Of a DNA stretch of 64,000 bases, positions 1 to 8,993 are shown piece by piece. Below the pieces are notes generated by a model that saw only the letters and a program-made list of their open reading frames with translations, searched no databases and was not told where the DNA came from. The stretch lies in contig NZ_CXWE01000002.1 in NCBI RefSeq assembly GCF_001404515.1, forward strand, positions 806,001-870,000, in the 5' to 3' direction. Positions within the stretch are counted from its first letter, which is position 1. Each line of letters opens with the position of its first letter. Origin of the DNA: Roseibium album (GTDB lineage: Bacteria > Pseudomonadota > Alphaproteobacteria > Rhizobiales > Stappiaceae). The position numbers were made by a program, and so were the translations under genes.

Positions 1-70
1 TCGCGAAGGCCGTCAGGCGGCACGGGCCGTTGACGAATTCCTCACCGGATCTTCCGATCTGCCGCGATAA
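1..70 (+). CDS. gltD: Glutamate synthase small subunit, C-terminal end (partial)
   Basis: Only the last 22 codons are inside the window, in the frame that begins at base 2 and ends with TAA at 68-70. They read R-E-G-R-Q-A-A-R-A-V-D-E-F-L and end S-S-D-L-P-R. This is the C-terminus I know from the NADPH-dependent glutamate synthase beta subunit, where the reductase domain closes with an arginine-rich helix and a short polar tail. The enzyme passes electrons from NADPH to the large subunit GltB, which makes glutamate from glutamine and 2-oxoglutarate in the cytoplasm. A strong terminator follows at once, so this is the end of its operon. The identification rests on a short stretch; no other family I know ends this way. 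Confidence 0.75.
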   Translation, partial: REGRQAARAVDEFLTGSSDLPR

Positions 71-90
71 TCGAATTCACACTGCAACAG

Positions 91-127
91 AACCCCTGCG
101 CACATGCAACGTTCGCAGGGGTTTTTC
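91..127 (+). terminator. Rho-independent terminator after gltD
   Basis: The arms AACCCCTGCG (91-100) and CGCAGGGGTT (114-123) are fully complementary. The loop is 13 nt and a run of T (122-126) follows. It ends the gltD transcript; the next gene converges on it from the other strand. Confidence 0.85.
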
Positions 128-140
128 TGTGCCGAACAAC

Positions 141-1328
141 TCAGGAGCCGCTCGCCGTTACCCCGTCCAGAACAGACGTACCCTCAACGGCCATCCGCGG
201 ATCGTCGACGCGGCCGGGCATCGGTGGCAGGGCGTCTCCCTTTACGAAGAAGCGATAGGCGGTACTTTTCCGGTCTTTTTCCCCGTCGTCGTCTTCCCCT
301 CCCAGCAGCAAGGCTTCAGGTGAGGTCGTCCGTCCGGTCAGGACGATAAAGTTGGGATCATCCTCGACCCCTTCAAATGCAAGTCCGCCATAACCGCCTA
401 GCAGCCGCAAGAGCTCTCGATCCACGAAAAAGGCAACCTTCTGGAACCCGGGCCAGGTAAATCCGATCCGGTCTCCGGTCCGCAGCCGTGTATTCTTGCC
501 GTCGACGTCAGGACCAAACGACGAGTAGCTGCCATCTTCGGCCAGAAAGATGTCCCAGATATCGACGTAACGGACACGCCTGTCCTCGGACGCTGACTGG
601 AAGATTGAATTCAGCTGCGTGAATTCGGCATTGACGCTTTCTGTGTTGGTTGGCGGAAGTCCTGCCCAGACGATGGGTTTCTTTTCCTGCCGCACCACAC
701 GTGCCAGCGCTTCGACCGTCTTGCGATAGGTGTCGAGCCATTCCTGCGTCATGAACTCGATCGGCGGATCGCCTGGAAACGCCTTGCCCAGGTCCTGGCG
801 TCCGATCATGACAACAACCGCTTTCACGTCGGCACCCCGGATCTTGGCGAGAACTTTTGTCGGCCATTCAGGCGGAGTGTCACCTGCAAACCCGGCCTTG
901 TCTTCCGTAACCTTTTCCACGCGGATCTGCGGCTTGTCGGCAAACATGAACTCCAACCCGTCCGCAACACCCCTGGCCATCCTGTCCCCGACAACCAGGA
1001 TCACACCCGCATTGGGGTCCTTCGGCGTGATCTCAATTTTCGGAGGGGTACCTGCAGCCCGCGACGGCGTACGGCGTTTTTGTTGCGTTTGGGGCGGCGG
1101 CTGACCGCGACGCCTTTCCTTGCTGCCAAAGAGTTTTTGCAGCGGTGAAAACGGATTGAAGCCGCGCAGGAGACCGCTTTGCGCAACGACTATTTCCTTG
1201 TCGGTCGCTTGCTGAGCCATTGCGTTTGGAAATGTCTCGGCGGCTGCGCAGAAGGAAATGATCAGGGCACACCGAACCATCAGCCTTGCCGCTGCCTTCA
1301 GTATTCCTGTTCCAGCCGCGACCGTCAC
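141..1328 (-). CDS. DUF459 (SGNH-like) periplasmic protein
   Basis: A 395-residue exported protein. A hydrophobic stretch lies at residues 17-30 behind a basic start, followed by A-M-A-Q-Q, which suits signal peptidase cleavage near residue 38. A proline- and arginine-rich linker (about 70-95) precedes a domain of the DUF459 family, related to SGNH/GDSL hydrolases. The block I motif reads V-V-G-D-R-M-A-R-G at 112-120, so the usual nucleophilic Ser after G-D is Arg here; DUF459 proteins often vary at this place. The domain runs on through M-I-G-R-Q-D-L and ends near residue 330. The family is common in Rhizobiales, with an uncertain role in the envelope or polysaccharide modification. A start at Met17 is also possible. 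The neighbour upstream on the same strand is a lytic transglycosylase 95 bp away. Confidence 0.8.
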   Translation of the reverse strand: MTVAAGTGILKAAARLMVRCALIISFCAAAETFPNAMAQQATDKEIVVAQSGLLRGFNPFSPLQKLFGSKERRRGQPPPQTQQKRRTPSRAAGTPPKIEITPKDPNAGVILVVGDRMARGVADGLEFMFADKPQIRVEKVTEDKAGFAGDTPPEWPTKVLAKIRGADVKAVVVMIGRQDLGKAFPGDPPIEFMTQEWLDTYRKTVEALARVVRQEKKPIVWAGLPPTNTESVNAEFTQLNSIFQSASEDRRVRYVDIWDIFLAEDGSYSSFGPDVDGKNTRLRTGDRIGFTWPGFQKVAFFVDRELLRLLGGYGGLAFEGVEDDPNFIVLTGRTTSPEALLLGGEDDDGEKDRKSTAYRFFVKGDALPPMPGRVDDPRMAVEGTSVLDGVTASGS

Positions 1329-1423
1329 CGCAAGCTCCTGTTCAGTTCAATTCAGGCAGAGCTTATACCAACCACCATGAATGGGAAGACATTGCGGGGC
1401 TCCCCGTGGTGCGTGTGCTGCCA

Positions 1424-2635
1424 TCAGCCTCTTTTTTTCAGGTGTGTCAGCAGAACCACGGAAGGATAACCGTCCGGAACAAGTCCACGTGAACTCTGAT
1501 AAGCCCGAATGCCGCGCCGGGTTGCCGGACCAATCCTTCCATCTGCCGCTCCTACAGAAAAACCGAGCCGGTTCAGATAGTTCTGCAATTCCACTCTTTC
1601 GGAGCGGCTAAGCGGGAGATAGTCCCTGGACCAGTCGCCGGCCAGTGGCCCGCCACCGATCAGGCGATCCGACAAATGCCCGACCGCGAGCGCATATGCG
1701 GTGGCATTGTTGTAGCGTTTGATCACGTAGAAGTTTCTGAGCATCAAAAACGCCGGCCCACTTGCACCGGCCGGCAATACCAGGATTGCCTTGTCAGCCG
1801 GCCTTGGAAACCCTTTGCCGTTTGACCGGCGAATGCCGTATTTCGACCACTCGCCGAGCGTCAGCGTCTTGTCGCCGTCAGCCAGGTTGTAATTGAAGCT
1901 TGCCGGAAGCTTGACTTCATAGCCCCAGGTCTTGCCGGTCTGCCATCCGTGTTTCTTCAGGTAGTTGGCTGTCGAGGCAAGCGCATCCGGGATTGATGTC
2001 CAGATGTCACGGCGGCTGTCGCCATTATAGTCTGCAGCATATGCTTTCCAGCTGGACGGCATGAACTGGGTATGTCCCATCGCACCAGCCCAGGAACCTT
2101 CCATATCCTGAAAGCGGACATGGCCCGCCTGCACGATACCAAGTGCTGTTACCAGCTCCTTGTTCCAGAACTTCTTGCGGCGCGGCGCGGCGTAGGCAAG
2201 CGTTGCAAGCGCCTGGATAACGTTGTGCCGGCCCATGTAGCCGCCATAATTGGTTTCCATTCCCCAGATAGCCAGAACGGCTTCCCGGTCGACGCCATAG
2301 CGGGCCTCGATCTGCCGCAGGACAGTCGAATATTCCTGAAGCAGCTTCCGGCCCTTTTCGACCCTGTCTTCAGATACGGCACTGTCCATGTATTCCCAGA
2401 TCGGCTTCACAAATTCCGACTGTTTGCTCATCAGCCGCAGCGTGTCGTCGTCAGGCTCCATTCCCGTAAAAACGGAATTGTAGGTCTGGGAGGTTATTCC
2501 GGCGGCTTTTGCTTTCGGCCAGAAGTCACGAACAAACCGGTCGAAACCCGGATCGGCCTGGGCGGGTGAAAAGATTAAAGCCAGACCGCAGGCCAGAACC
2601 AGTCTGCCGGTCCACCGCTTGATTCGCGATTTCAT
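1424..2635 (-). CDS. MltB-type lytic murein transglycosylase
   Basis: A 403-residue periplasmic enzyme of the SLT_2 (MltB) family, which cleaves the glycan strand of peptidoglycan to form 1,6-anhydromuramyl ends. The start at 2635 is chosen because AAAAGGAAAA lies just upstream and because the first 27 residues then form a clean signal peptide ending in A-Q-A; the open frame extends 57 codons further up without such signals. The catalytic Glu is probably E127 in I-W-G-M-E-T-N-Y-G-G. The family block G-A-M-G-H-T-Q-F-M-P-S-S-W follows, then a peptidoglycan-binding domain in the last 65 residues with L-G-F-S-V-G-A-A-D-G-R-I-G-P-A-T-R-R. Family and fold are secure. Confidence 0.93.
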   Translation of the reverse strand: MKSRIKRWTGRLVLACGLALIFSPAQADPGFDRFVRDFWPKAKAAGITSQTYNSVFTGMEPDDDTLRLMSKQSEFVKPIWEYMDSAVSEDRVEKGRKLLQEYSTVLRQIEARYGVDREAVLAIWGMETNYGGYMGRHNVIQALATLAYAAPRRKKFWNKELVTALGIVQAGHVRFQDMEGSWAGAMGHTQFMPSSWKAYAADYNGDSRRDIWTSIPDALASTANYLKKHGWQTGKTWGYEVKLPASFNYNLADGDKTLTLGEWSKYGIRRSNGKGFPRPADKAILVLPAGASGPAFLMLRNFYVIKRYNNATAYALAVGHLSDRLIGGGPLAGDWSRDYLPLSRSERVELQNYLNRLGFSVGAADGRIGPATRRGIRAYQSSRGLVPDGYPSVVLLTHLKKRG

Positions 2636-2771
2636 GGTTTTCCTTTTAGGCAATAAAGCCGTCACGCTTGCAGTCTGTTGCACAAAGCTCCGCATCAGGG
2701 CCTCCTTATGCCCATGTCCGTGTTCGCTTCTGCCCCGCCCCATGAATGATCTTCTATTGGTTACTGTACCG

Positions 2772-4229
2772 TTAATGCCGGAAACGAACACCTGCCTCAA
2801 TAGCATTTTCCGTGTAGTCGCTGCCGTCTTCCGAACTGTCGAACCGCCGGTGGGTGTAATCCGCCGTCAGCGCCACGTTCTGGGTCAAGGCATAGGTCAG
2901 ACCCCCAAATCCGGTCAGTGTGTTTTCTTCGATCGAGACCCCTTGATACGTCCTGTAACTGTACCCGACACCTGTTTCCGCGACCAGCCGGTCGGAGAAG
3001 CCATGGGCAATCCTCAGGTCCCCGGAATAAATGATCGACCCGCTCGCAGTGTCAATATCCGTTGCCTCGAAACTCGTGCCCACACCTGCCGTGACAGTCG
3101 TCAGCCGGGAAGGTGACCAGACCAGCGACCCGTCAACGACAAAGCCTGAAAGGGCATCCAGCCGATCGTCCTCTATATCCTCTATCCGCCAACCGACACC
3201 GATATTGCCGGCCAGTTTCGGTCCGGAGGCGATGGCCAGCCCACCTCGGAGCTGGTAGCCGTTGGCATCCCGTTTCTCGCACAGGCTGTCACTACAGCTT
3301 TCATCATATCGCCGCAGCAGCAATGAGCCTTCAACAAACGGAGTGAAAACGCTTCCCGTGTCGGCATCCAGTCTCAGTGTTGCCGAATAAAGTGTATTGT
3401 CACGCCCGCTTTCGATGTCGTCGTCGGACATGTAGACACTCCGGTTGACACCGAAAGAGCCTGTCGCGGCAACAAGGCCGACGGCGCGCGTTGCACCTAA
3501 ATCGGCGGAAAATGTCTGGACGTGATCCGCTCCTGAAGACGTGGATTCAGCACTTCCGTCCTCTTCGCGCGAATAGGTATAGGACGCTCCCGTATCCACC
3601 CGTGTTGCATCACTTATGTCGAGACGCAGATTGGCGGCAGCAGAGACATTGCCATCGTTGTCGTCCGAATTCTTCGGATAACCCGTATAGGTGCCACGCA
3701 AGGACGCGTCGAACTGGTGCCGCGACCAGTTTGAAACCAGGCCAAGGTCCGGCGAAATTCGGTAAAGCCCGCCCGCGGTTCCCGATGCGGATTGAGATGT
3801 GTTGTCCGTCCAACCGGTCGAGAATGTGATTTGCGGTGTAAAGGTAAACGATCCAAGCCGAATTCCGTCCGGTGCGTCGAAGGTCGTGTCGCCGCCAAAC
3901 ACGCTGTCGTCGATCAGGCTGTCAGCCAATGGAACCGACCGATCGACCGCCGCGAGCCTGTCGGAGAACGGACGAACCGGAAGAACCTGCCCGTTCGTAC
4001 CAAGTCCGCTCGAGCCCGTCTCTTCTTCCGCACTGTTGAGCGTACGCCTCAGCGCATAGACATTCGATTGTGTCGGGTTGACCGTCGCGCCCTCGGCTGC
4101 CTGGTCCGTTGCACCTTCCGAAGCAATGGGATCACCAGGCCCGCGAAGGCCGGAGAGCGCGGTTTGCGCAACCGACGGCACCGCATGAAGAGCGGCGAAA
4201 CAGACAATCAGGTGCAGGATGCGGCGCAT
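2772..4229 (-). CDS. Outer-membrane beta-barrel protein (BBP2-like)
   Basis: A 485-residue protein with a signal peptide (about 1-21, ending V-A-Q). A low-complexity acidic and serine-rich segment follows up to about residue 115. The rest shows alternating polar and hydrophobic strands typical of an outer-membrane barrel. Repeated S-x-x-Y-x-x-x and aromatic-rich strand ends are visible, and the C-terminus ends in G-V-R-F-R-H, close to a barrel assembly signal. It resembles the putative beta-barrel porin 2 group (PF10082) often seen near polysaccharide or cell-wall genes in Rhizobiales. Four cysteines (C-S-D-S-L-C-E-K) in one probable loop could pair. Substrate and role are unknown. It is separated by a gap of 136 bp from the transglycosylase gene that follows. 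Confidence 0.75.
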   Translation of the reverse strand: MRRILHLIVCFAALHAVPSVAQTALSGLRGPGDPIASEGATDQAAEGATVNPTQSNVYALRRTLNSAEEETGSSGLGTNGQVLPVRPFSDRLAAVDRSVPLADSLIDDSVFGGDTTFDAPDGIRLGSFTFTPQITFSTGWTDNTSQSASGTAGGLYRISPDLGLVSNWSRHQFDASLRGTYTGYPKNSDDNDGNVSAAANLRLDISDATRVDTGASYTYSREEDGSAESTSSGADHVQTFSADLGATRAVGLVAATGSFGVNRSVYMSDDDIESGRDNTLYSATLRLDADTGSVFTPFVEGSLLLRRYDESCSDSLCEKRDANGYQLRGGLAIASGPKLAGNIGVGWRIEDIEDDRLDALSGFVVDGSLVWSPSRLTTVTAGVGTSFEATDIDTASGSIIYSGDLRIAHGFSDRLVAETGVGYSYRTYQGVSIEENTLTGFGGLTYALTQNVALTADYTHRRFDSSEDGSDYTENAIEAGVRFRH

Positions 4230-4597
4230 TGAAATTCAGGACCGGTCGAATTCGTGATCCGGTTCAAACTGACGAATGTTGGTTAACGCTTCGTTTCCTT
4301 TTTTGCAAATTGACAGGTTGGAACGCGCCCCCCGGCACATTCGGAACAACCACTTGCAGGCCAGAGTTTTCGGTTACAGCGTCATTCCTCTGCAGATGCC
4401 GATGCAAGTCTTCCACAAGTCACGTGCGGCCATGCCGTATCAGTTGCTGAAAAATCGTCAATTTCCATAGATTTGGCACATTTCGAAACGACAGGGGTAC
4501 GCAGCGCACGATCTAATGCATTTAATCATTCACGGCTTCTTGATCGCGGCAGTCGAGTGTCCTAGTCCTATGCGACCCTGACAAAAAGAAAGAGCCA
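4230..4597. other. Intergenic region, no gene seen
   Basis: This 368-bp stretch separates divergent genes (barrel protein and sugar-phosphate isomerase) and so must hold both promoters. It is richer in A and T than its flanks between about 4440 and 4550. I see no convincing inverted repeat, RNA gene or coding signal. Confidence 0.5.
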
Positions 4598-5611
4598 ATG
4601 GCAAACTCCTCACTCGAATCCTGTTTCGAAGTCGATGCAGATAGCCTGATTCAAAGCCTGGTTTCAGCAGAACGGACTCTCGAAACTGAAATTGCGGGTT
4701 TGAGCGCGGTCAGGGCGGCGCTGAAGAACGGTCTCGCAGTTCCGTTCAAACGGACCTTCGATCTCATTAGCAAGAGCAAGGGGCGGGTGATCGTAACCGG
4801 GATCGGCAAGAGTGGGCACATCGGCACAAAGATTGCCGCAAGCCTTGCGTCGACCGGCACACCATCCTTTTTCGTCCACGCAAGCGAAGCAAGTCACGGC
4901 GACCTTGGAATGGTCACCGAAGATGACGTCGTCCTCGCCTTGTCCTGGTCCGGCGAAACCCAGGAACTTGCCAGCATCGTCACTTACACACGTCGGTTCA
5001 AGGTCCCGCTGGTTGCGATCACGTCGCGCGACGACAGTTCGCTTGGCAGGGCTGCGGACATCGTTTTGAAACTCCCGAGTGTGGCAGAGGCCTGTCCGCA
5101 CGGGCTTGCGCCGACGACGTCTGCGCTCATTCAGCTTGCAATCGGAGATGCGCTGGCCGTCGCCCTTCTGGAAGGCCGGGGTTTCACGGCTCAGGATTTT
5201 CGTGTGTTGCATCCCGGCGGCCGCCTTGGCGCAAGCCTGAAAACCGCCCGCGACATCATGCATTCCGGCGAACGGATACCGATCGTGTCCGCCTCAACAT
5301 CCATGAGTGAAGGCATCGTGCTGATGACCCGCAGCGGGTTCGGTGTCCTGGGCGTAACGGACGAACTGAACCAGCTGATCGGCATCATTACCGATGGTGA
5401 CTTGCGTCGTCACGTCTCCGCAAACCTCCTTGAAAAGACCGCCGGCGAAATCATGACACGCGAGCCGAAGACTGTTCAGCCGGATACGCTGTCGGCATCC
5501 ATTCTGGAATTGGTGAACAGCCTGTCGATCACGTCGGTCTTCGTGATTGAAGACGGACGGCCGGTCGGCATAGTGCATCTGCATGACCTGCTGCGCATCG
5601 GAGCCGCCTGA
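4598..5611 (+). CDS. kdsD: Arabinose-5-phosphate isomerase (KpsF/GutQ family)
   Basis: A 337-residue cytoplasmic enzyme that interconverts ribulose-5-phosphate and arabinose-5-phosphate, the first step towards Kdo of lipopolysaccharide. The SIS domain spans about 45-175 and shows V-T-G-I-G-K-S-G-H-I-G near 68-78, the S-x-S-G-E-T phosphate-binding motif (L-S-W-S-G-E-T-Q-E-L) and H-G-L-A-P-T-T-S. The linker H-P-G-G-R-L-G at about 207 is typical of the family. Two CBS domains fill 215-335. Length and domain order match KdsD/KpsF. AAAGAAAGAG precedes the ATG. It stands alone, with the stator genes starting 168 bp downstream. Assignment to housekeeping KdsD rather than capsule-specific KpsF is inference from the lack of capsule genes nearby. 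Confidence 0.92.
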   Translation: MANSSLESCFEVDADSLIQSLVSAERTLETEIAGLSAVRAALKNGLAVPFKRTFDLISKSKGRVIVTGIGKSGHIGTKIAASLASTGTPSFFVHASEASHGDLGMVTEDDVVLALSWSGETQELASIVTYTRRFKVPLVAITSRDDSSLGRAADIVLKLPSVAEACPHGLAPTTSALIQLAIGDALAVALLEGRGFTAQDFRVLHPGGRLGASLKTARDIMHSGERIPIVSASTSMSEGIVLMTRSGFGVLGVTDELNQLIGIITDGDLRRHVSANLLEKTAGEIMTREPKTVQPDTLSASILELVNSLSITSVFVIEDGRPVGIVHLHDLLRIGAA

Positions 5612-5665
5612 TCCGCAGGCTGGCACGCCGACATCCTGTCAAAACTGCGTCAACAGCCAAAAAAA

Positions 5666-5678
5666 GTTGAATTTCAAC
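5666..5678. promoter_or_regulatory. Short palindrome upstream of the stator genes
   Basis: GTTGAA-T-TTCAAC is a perfect 6-bp inverted repeat in an A-rich setting, 55 bp after the isomerase stop and about 100 bp before the stator start. It may be an operator or a weak transcript end; nothing else supports either reading. Confidence 0.25.
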
Positions 5679-5779
5679 GTCCCTTGTCGCCCTGCATTAG
5701 GATTTGATTAGCCATACCGACCTTAGACTGCTCACACGTTTCACTGGCTTGATGCCAAAGACCTTGGTGTGTGAACAGA

Positions 5780-6547
5780 ATGGATCTGGCGACCCTAATC
5801 GGTATTGTTGGTGCGTTTGGCATTGTGATAACCGCTATCTTTCTGGGCGGGAGCTTCACACAGTTCGTCGACATTCCTTCGATGTTGATCGTGATCGGTG
5901 GCGGTCTTGCCGCAACCCTGATCCGGTTTCAGCTGTCCAACATCGCCGCCGCTTTCGTAACCGGGTTCAAGGTTGCCCTTTCCGGCAAAGGCCCCAGCCC
6001 TCGCGATCTGATCACGGAGATCACCAATCTTGGCGAGATCGTTCGCAAGTCCGGTCCGCTCGGCCTGGAAAACGTGGACGTGTCCGATCCGGTTCTTGCC
6101 AAAGGCGTTCAATACATTGCTGACGGCTACGAACTGGAGTTCATCAAGGAAGCGATGGAACGGGAGCGTGATCTTCAGTTGTCGCGGTTGTCGGAAGGCA
6201 AGCGCGTAATGAAGGCTCTCGGCGACTCTGCGCCGGCATTCGGCATGATCGGAACGCTTGTCGGTCTGGTGCAGATGCTGGCGAACATGGATGACCCTGC
6301 CGCAATCGGTCCTTCCATGGCGGTCGCACTCCTGACAACGCTCTACGGCGCGCTCATTTCCAACATCATCTGCCTGCCGCTGGTGGACAAGCTCGATGCC
6401 AAGTTCGACGTCGATGAAGTCAACCAGACGCTGATAATCGACGGTGTCTGCCAGATTCGCGAATCCAAGAGCCCTGCGCTCATCAAGGAAATGCTGGTCG
6501 CCTATCTGCCTGAAAAAGCCCGGGCAGATATGGCTGAAGCGGCGTAA
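5780..6547 (+). CDS. pomA: Motor stator protein, PomA/MotA family
   Basis: A 255-residue inner-membrane protein of the MotA/TolQ/ExbB proton-channel family. It opens with M-D-L-A-T-L-I-G-I-V-G-A-F, almost the same as Vibrio PomA, which is why the ATG at 5780 is preferred over the in-frame GTG nine bases earlier; neither has a good ribosome-binding site. Four membrane segments fall at about 4-24, 32-52, 145-170 and 180-200. The conserved block A-P-A-F-G-M-I-G-T-L-V-G-L and the run N-M-D-D-P-A-A-I-G-P are the PomA signature, with the channel-lining proline. PomA-type stators usually carry sodium; sodium use here is inference. It pairs with the next gene, 27 bp away, to form the ion channel that drives a flagellar motor. 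No other flagellar genes are in the window. Confidence 0.88.
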   Translation: MDLATLIGIVGAFGIVITAIFLGGSFTQFVDIPSMLIVIGGGLAATLIRFQLSNIAAAFVTGFKVALSGKGPSPRDLITEITNLGEIVRKSGPLGLENVDVSDPVLAKGVQYIADGYELEFIKEAMERERDLQLSRLSEGKRVMKALGDSAPAFGMIGTLVGLVQMLANMDDPAAIGPSMAVALLTTLYGALISNIICLPLVDKLDAKFDVDEVNQTLIIDGVCQIRESKSPALIKEMLVAYLPEKARADMAEAA

Positions 6548-6574
6548 CACAAGCATTCGAACGGACGAGAGCCG

Positions 6575-7429
6575 ATGGCAAAGAAAAAACAGCAAGGCGG
6601 CGGCGGCGCTCCCGACTGGCTGGTTACCTTTGCCGACCTGATGTCACTGCTCGTCTGTTTCTTCGTTCTGATCATCTCGTTTTCAATTCAGGACAAGGAA
6701 AAGCTGCAGGTCGTGGCAGGGTCCATGCGAGAGGCTTTCGGTGTCAAGGAAACCTCCCGCCGCACGGGTATCATCGAAGTCGAGGGCATCCCGATCCGCG
6801 ACTACATGAAAGACATCAGCCAGGTCGAACAGGAAAACGATTCAGATTTCTCCCAGGAGCGCCATGAAAAACGGCGCAAACAGGGACCGGAGGCGAATAC
6901 TCACGATACGCTGGAAGCAGAGATCGAAAAACCCCGGCAATTCGCGACGGCCGCAGCATCCCTGCGCCAGGCATGGCAGGAGATGCCTGAAATTACAGAA
7001 ATTTCCAGCAACATCATTCTCGAAGAAACCGAGGACGGCCTGAACATCATGCTGGTCGACCAGGATGGCCGGTCCATGTTCCGCGAAGGTTCGAAATATC
7101 CTTATGAGACCACCCGCCGGCTGATCGCCAAAATGGCACCCGTGCTTGCGCAGATGCCAAATCGCGTCGAGATCACCGGTCACACCACCGCCGGTCAGCA
7201 AACGTCAAACCCCGGTTACACCGGTTGGGACCTTTCGAGCGAGCGCGCAAACATTGCCCGCCAGATCCTGGCGGAATACGGTGTTCCGGAAGACCAGTTC
7301 TTCGCAGTCATCGGCAAGGCAGACACCGAACCGCTCTTTCCGAACGACCCCTATCTGGCCGCAAACAGGCGCATCGGCATTCTGCTTAAGGCCGAGGAAC
7401 CGCCGGTTCCGCCGGGCCACAAGCTCTGA
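6575..7429 (+). CDS. pomB: Motor stator protein, PomB/MotB family
   Basis: A 284-residue partner of PomA. A short basic, glycine-rich start is followed by one membrane helix (about 15-38). Within it V-T-F-A-D-L-M-S-L-L holds the ion-binding Asp21, and C-F-F-V-L-I-I-S-F-S follows; these match PomB, including the Cys. The sequence A-G-S-M-R-E-A-F-G-V after the helix is the plug/linker start. Residues 75-135 are charged and probably form a flexible linker. An OmpA-like peptidoglycan-binding domain fills about 155-275, with the motif S-S-E-R-A-N-I-A-R and the closing N-R-R-I-G-I-L-L. It anchors the stator to the cell wall. The spacing to pomA (27 bp) suggests co-transcription. Confidence 0.9.
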   Translation: MAKKKQQGGGGAPDWLVTFADLMSLLVCFFVLIISFSIQDKEKLQVVAGSMREAFGVKETSRRTGIIEVEGIPIRDYMKDISQVEQENDSDFSQERHEKRRKQGPEANTHDTLEAEIEKPRQFATAAASLRQAWQEMPEITEISSNIILEETEDGLNIMLVDQDGRSMFREGSKYPYETTRRLIAKMAPVLAQMPNRVEITGHTTAGQQTSNPGYTGWDLSSERANIARQILAEYGVPEDQFFAVIGKADTEPLFPNDPYLAANRRIGILLKAEEPPVPPGHKL

Positions 7430-7548
7430 CACCGTCTAGGGTCACTCAAACTGACCCGAGACCATGCCGCGCTGGATGTCTGCAAACCAATCCCGGCCTT
7501 GCAAAGTTGTTCTTGCCAGAACACTTTTCAAATTTGACCGGACGGCTC

Positions 7549-8004
7549 CTACTCCACCTGGGAAACGACCAGCCGGACCCCGTCGATGGATTCGACACGC
7601 ACCTTTGTGCCCGCGGGAAGATCCGGCCCTGTGATCCGCCAGATGGTGTCGTCGATCGACAGGTTTCCTGCGCCCTCACTCAAGGGTTTTTCCAACGTGA
7701 ATTCGCGCCCGACATAACGACTGCCGCGTTGGTTTAGTCCGGGGTCCCCTTTTTCCGAGGCAAGCCTGATCATCATGCGCCTGCCTATCAGCAGGCTCAC
7801 AATCGACAGAACCAGGAAAATGCTGACGAGGATTTGCCAGCTCGGGTCAAAGACCAGCGCAATGACACCGACGACAAGTGCCGACAGACCGAACCACAGA
7901 AAAATGGTCCCCGGAGCGGCTATTTCCAGCCCCAGAAGCACCAGACCGAGAACAAACCAGCTCCAGGGCCCGAGAGCATCAACAGCGCTTTCAATCAGGC
8001 TCAC
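7549..8004 (-). CDS. NfeD family membrane protein
   Basis: A 151-residue protein. Two or three hydrophobic segments lie in the first 75 residues ([14 protein letters not shown] near the start), then a small soluble OB-fold-like domain with [14 protein letters not shown] and [12 protein letters not shown]. This is the short NfeD form without the ClpP-like protease domain. It starts with GTG at 8004, whose GTGA overlaps the stop of the stomatin gene, so the two are translationally coupled. NfeD and stomatin/SPFH proteins form a classic pair tied to membrane microdomains and membrane quality control. Its exact task is unknown. Confidence 0.88.
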   Translation of the reverse strand: MSLIESAVDALGPWSWFVLGLVLLGLEIAAPGTIFLWFGLSALVVGVIALVFDPSWQILVSIFLVLSIVSLLIGRRMMIRLASEKGDPGLNQRGSRYVGREFTLEKPLSEGAGNLSIDDTIWRITGPDLPAGTKVRVESIDGVRLVVSQVE

Positions 8005-8993
8005 GGATTGCCTCCCTCAGACGAACCGGTATTCGGGATGCGCGACGATGTCTGGTTTTCCTTCGAATGGTCGCCGAATGCCTCCTTGGCAATTTCACCG
8101 ATACCACTCAGGGATCCCAGAAGAGCGGTCGCCTCCATGGGCAGGATCAGTGTCTTCTGGTTTCTCGACGTCGCGAGCGCCTGGAAGGCTTCGACATATT
8201 TGTTCGCAACGAAATAGTTGATCGCCTGAACATCACCGGAGGCAATCGCCGCGCTGACCATTTGGGTAGCCTTCGCTTCCGCTTCAGCTTCCCTTTCGCG
8301 CGCTTCCGCATCCCGGAAAGCGGATTCGCGACGCCCCTCTGCCTCCAGGATAAGTGATTGCTTCTCACCTTCCGCCTTCAGAATTTCAGACTGTCGCTTG
8401 CCTTCCGCTTCCAGAATGGACGCCCGTTTGTCGCGCTCTGCCTTCATCTGGCGCGCCATGGCGTCGACCAGATCCCGTGGCGGATTGATGTCCTTAATCT
8501 CGATACGCGTGATTTTCACGCCCCATGGTTCGGCAGCAGCATCGACAACCCTCAGGATTTTTGCATTGATTTCGTCACGGTTTGACAGGAGGGAATCAAG
8601 ATCCATGGATCCCATCACCGAACGGATATTGGTCATCGTCAAATTCAGGATCGCATTTTGAAGTCCCAGCACCTCATACGCGGCCCGCGCCGCATCGAGC
8701 ACCTGATAGAACGTCACGCCATCCGCCGTCACGGTGGCATTGTCCCGCGTGATGACTTCCTGCGAGGGAACGTCGAGAACCTGTTCCATCATGTTCAGCT
8801 TGTGGCCGACCTTGTCAATGAACGGGATAATGAAATTCAGGCCCGGTAACAGCGTCTTGCGGTACTTGCCGAACCGTTCGATGGTATAGTTGTAGCCTTG
8901 GGGTACGGTTTTGACCCCGGCGAAAAACACCAGAATGACCAGAACCAATAGGCCGATCAGGAAAATGCTGGGTCCATCAATTTCTAACGGCAT
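8001..8993 (-). CDS. qmcA: SPFH/Band 7 (stomatin-like, QmcA type) protein
   Basis: A 330-residue membrane-anchored protein. One hydrophobic helix lies at about 9-28, followed by the Band 7 domain (about 30-200) with [15 protein letters not shown] and [12 protein letters not shown] charged coiled coil follows (about 190-250), built of repeats like [10 protein letters not shown] and rich in Glu and Ala. The tail ([12 protein letters not shown]) fits the QmcA/HflKC side of the family. Such proteins make ring-like scaffolds in the membrane and regulate proteases. The partner is the NfeD gene immediately downstream with a 4-bp overlap. The gap of 311 bp upstream to ferrochelatase holds no recognised feature. 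Confidence 0.92.
   Translation of the reverse strand: MPLEIDGPSIFLIGLLVLVILVFFAGVKTVPQGYNYTIERFGKYRKTLLPGLNFIIPFIDKVGHKLNMMEQVLDVPSQEVITRDNATVTADGVTFYQVLDAARAAYEVLGLQNAILNLTMTNIRSVMGSMDLDSLLSNRDEINAKILRVVDAAAEPWGVKITRIEIKDINPPRDLVDAMARQMKAERDKRASILEAEGKRQSEILKAEGEKQSLILEAEGRRESAFRDAEAREREAEAEAKATQMVSAAIASGDVQAINYFVANKYVEAFQALATSRNQKTLILPMEATALLGSLSGIGEIAKEAFGDHSKENQTSSRIPNTGSSEGGNP

Noticed and set aside
4470..4500. TTTGGCAC-ATTTC-GAAA as a sigma-54 promoter
   Set aside because: The -12 element GC is missing; only the -24 half fits.
7439..7457. Inverted repeat GGGTCA/TGACCC after pomB as terminator
   Set aside because: Only 6 bp arms, loop of 7 nt and no T run, so it is too weak to call.
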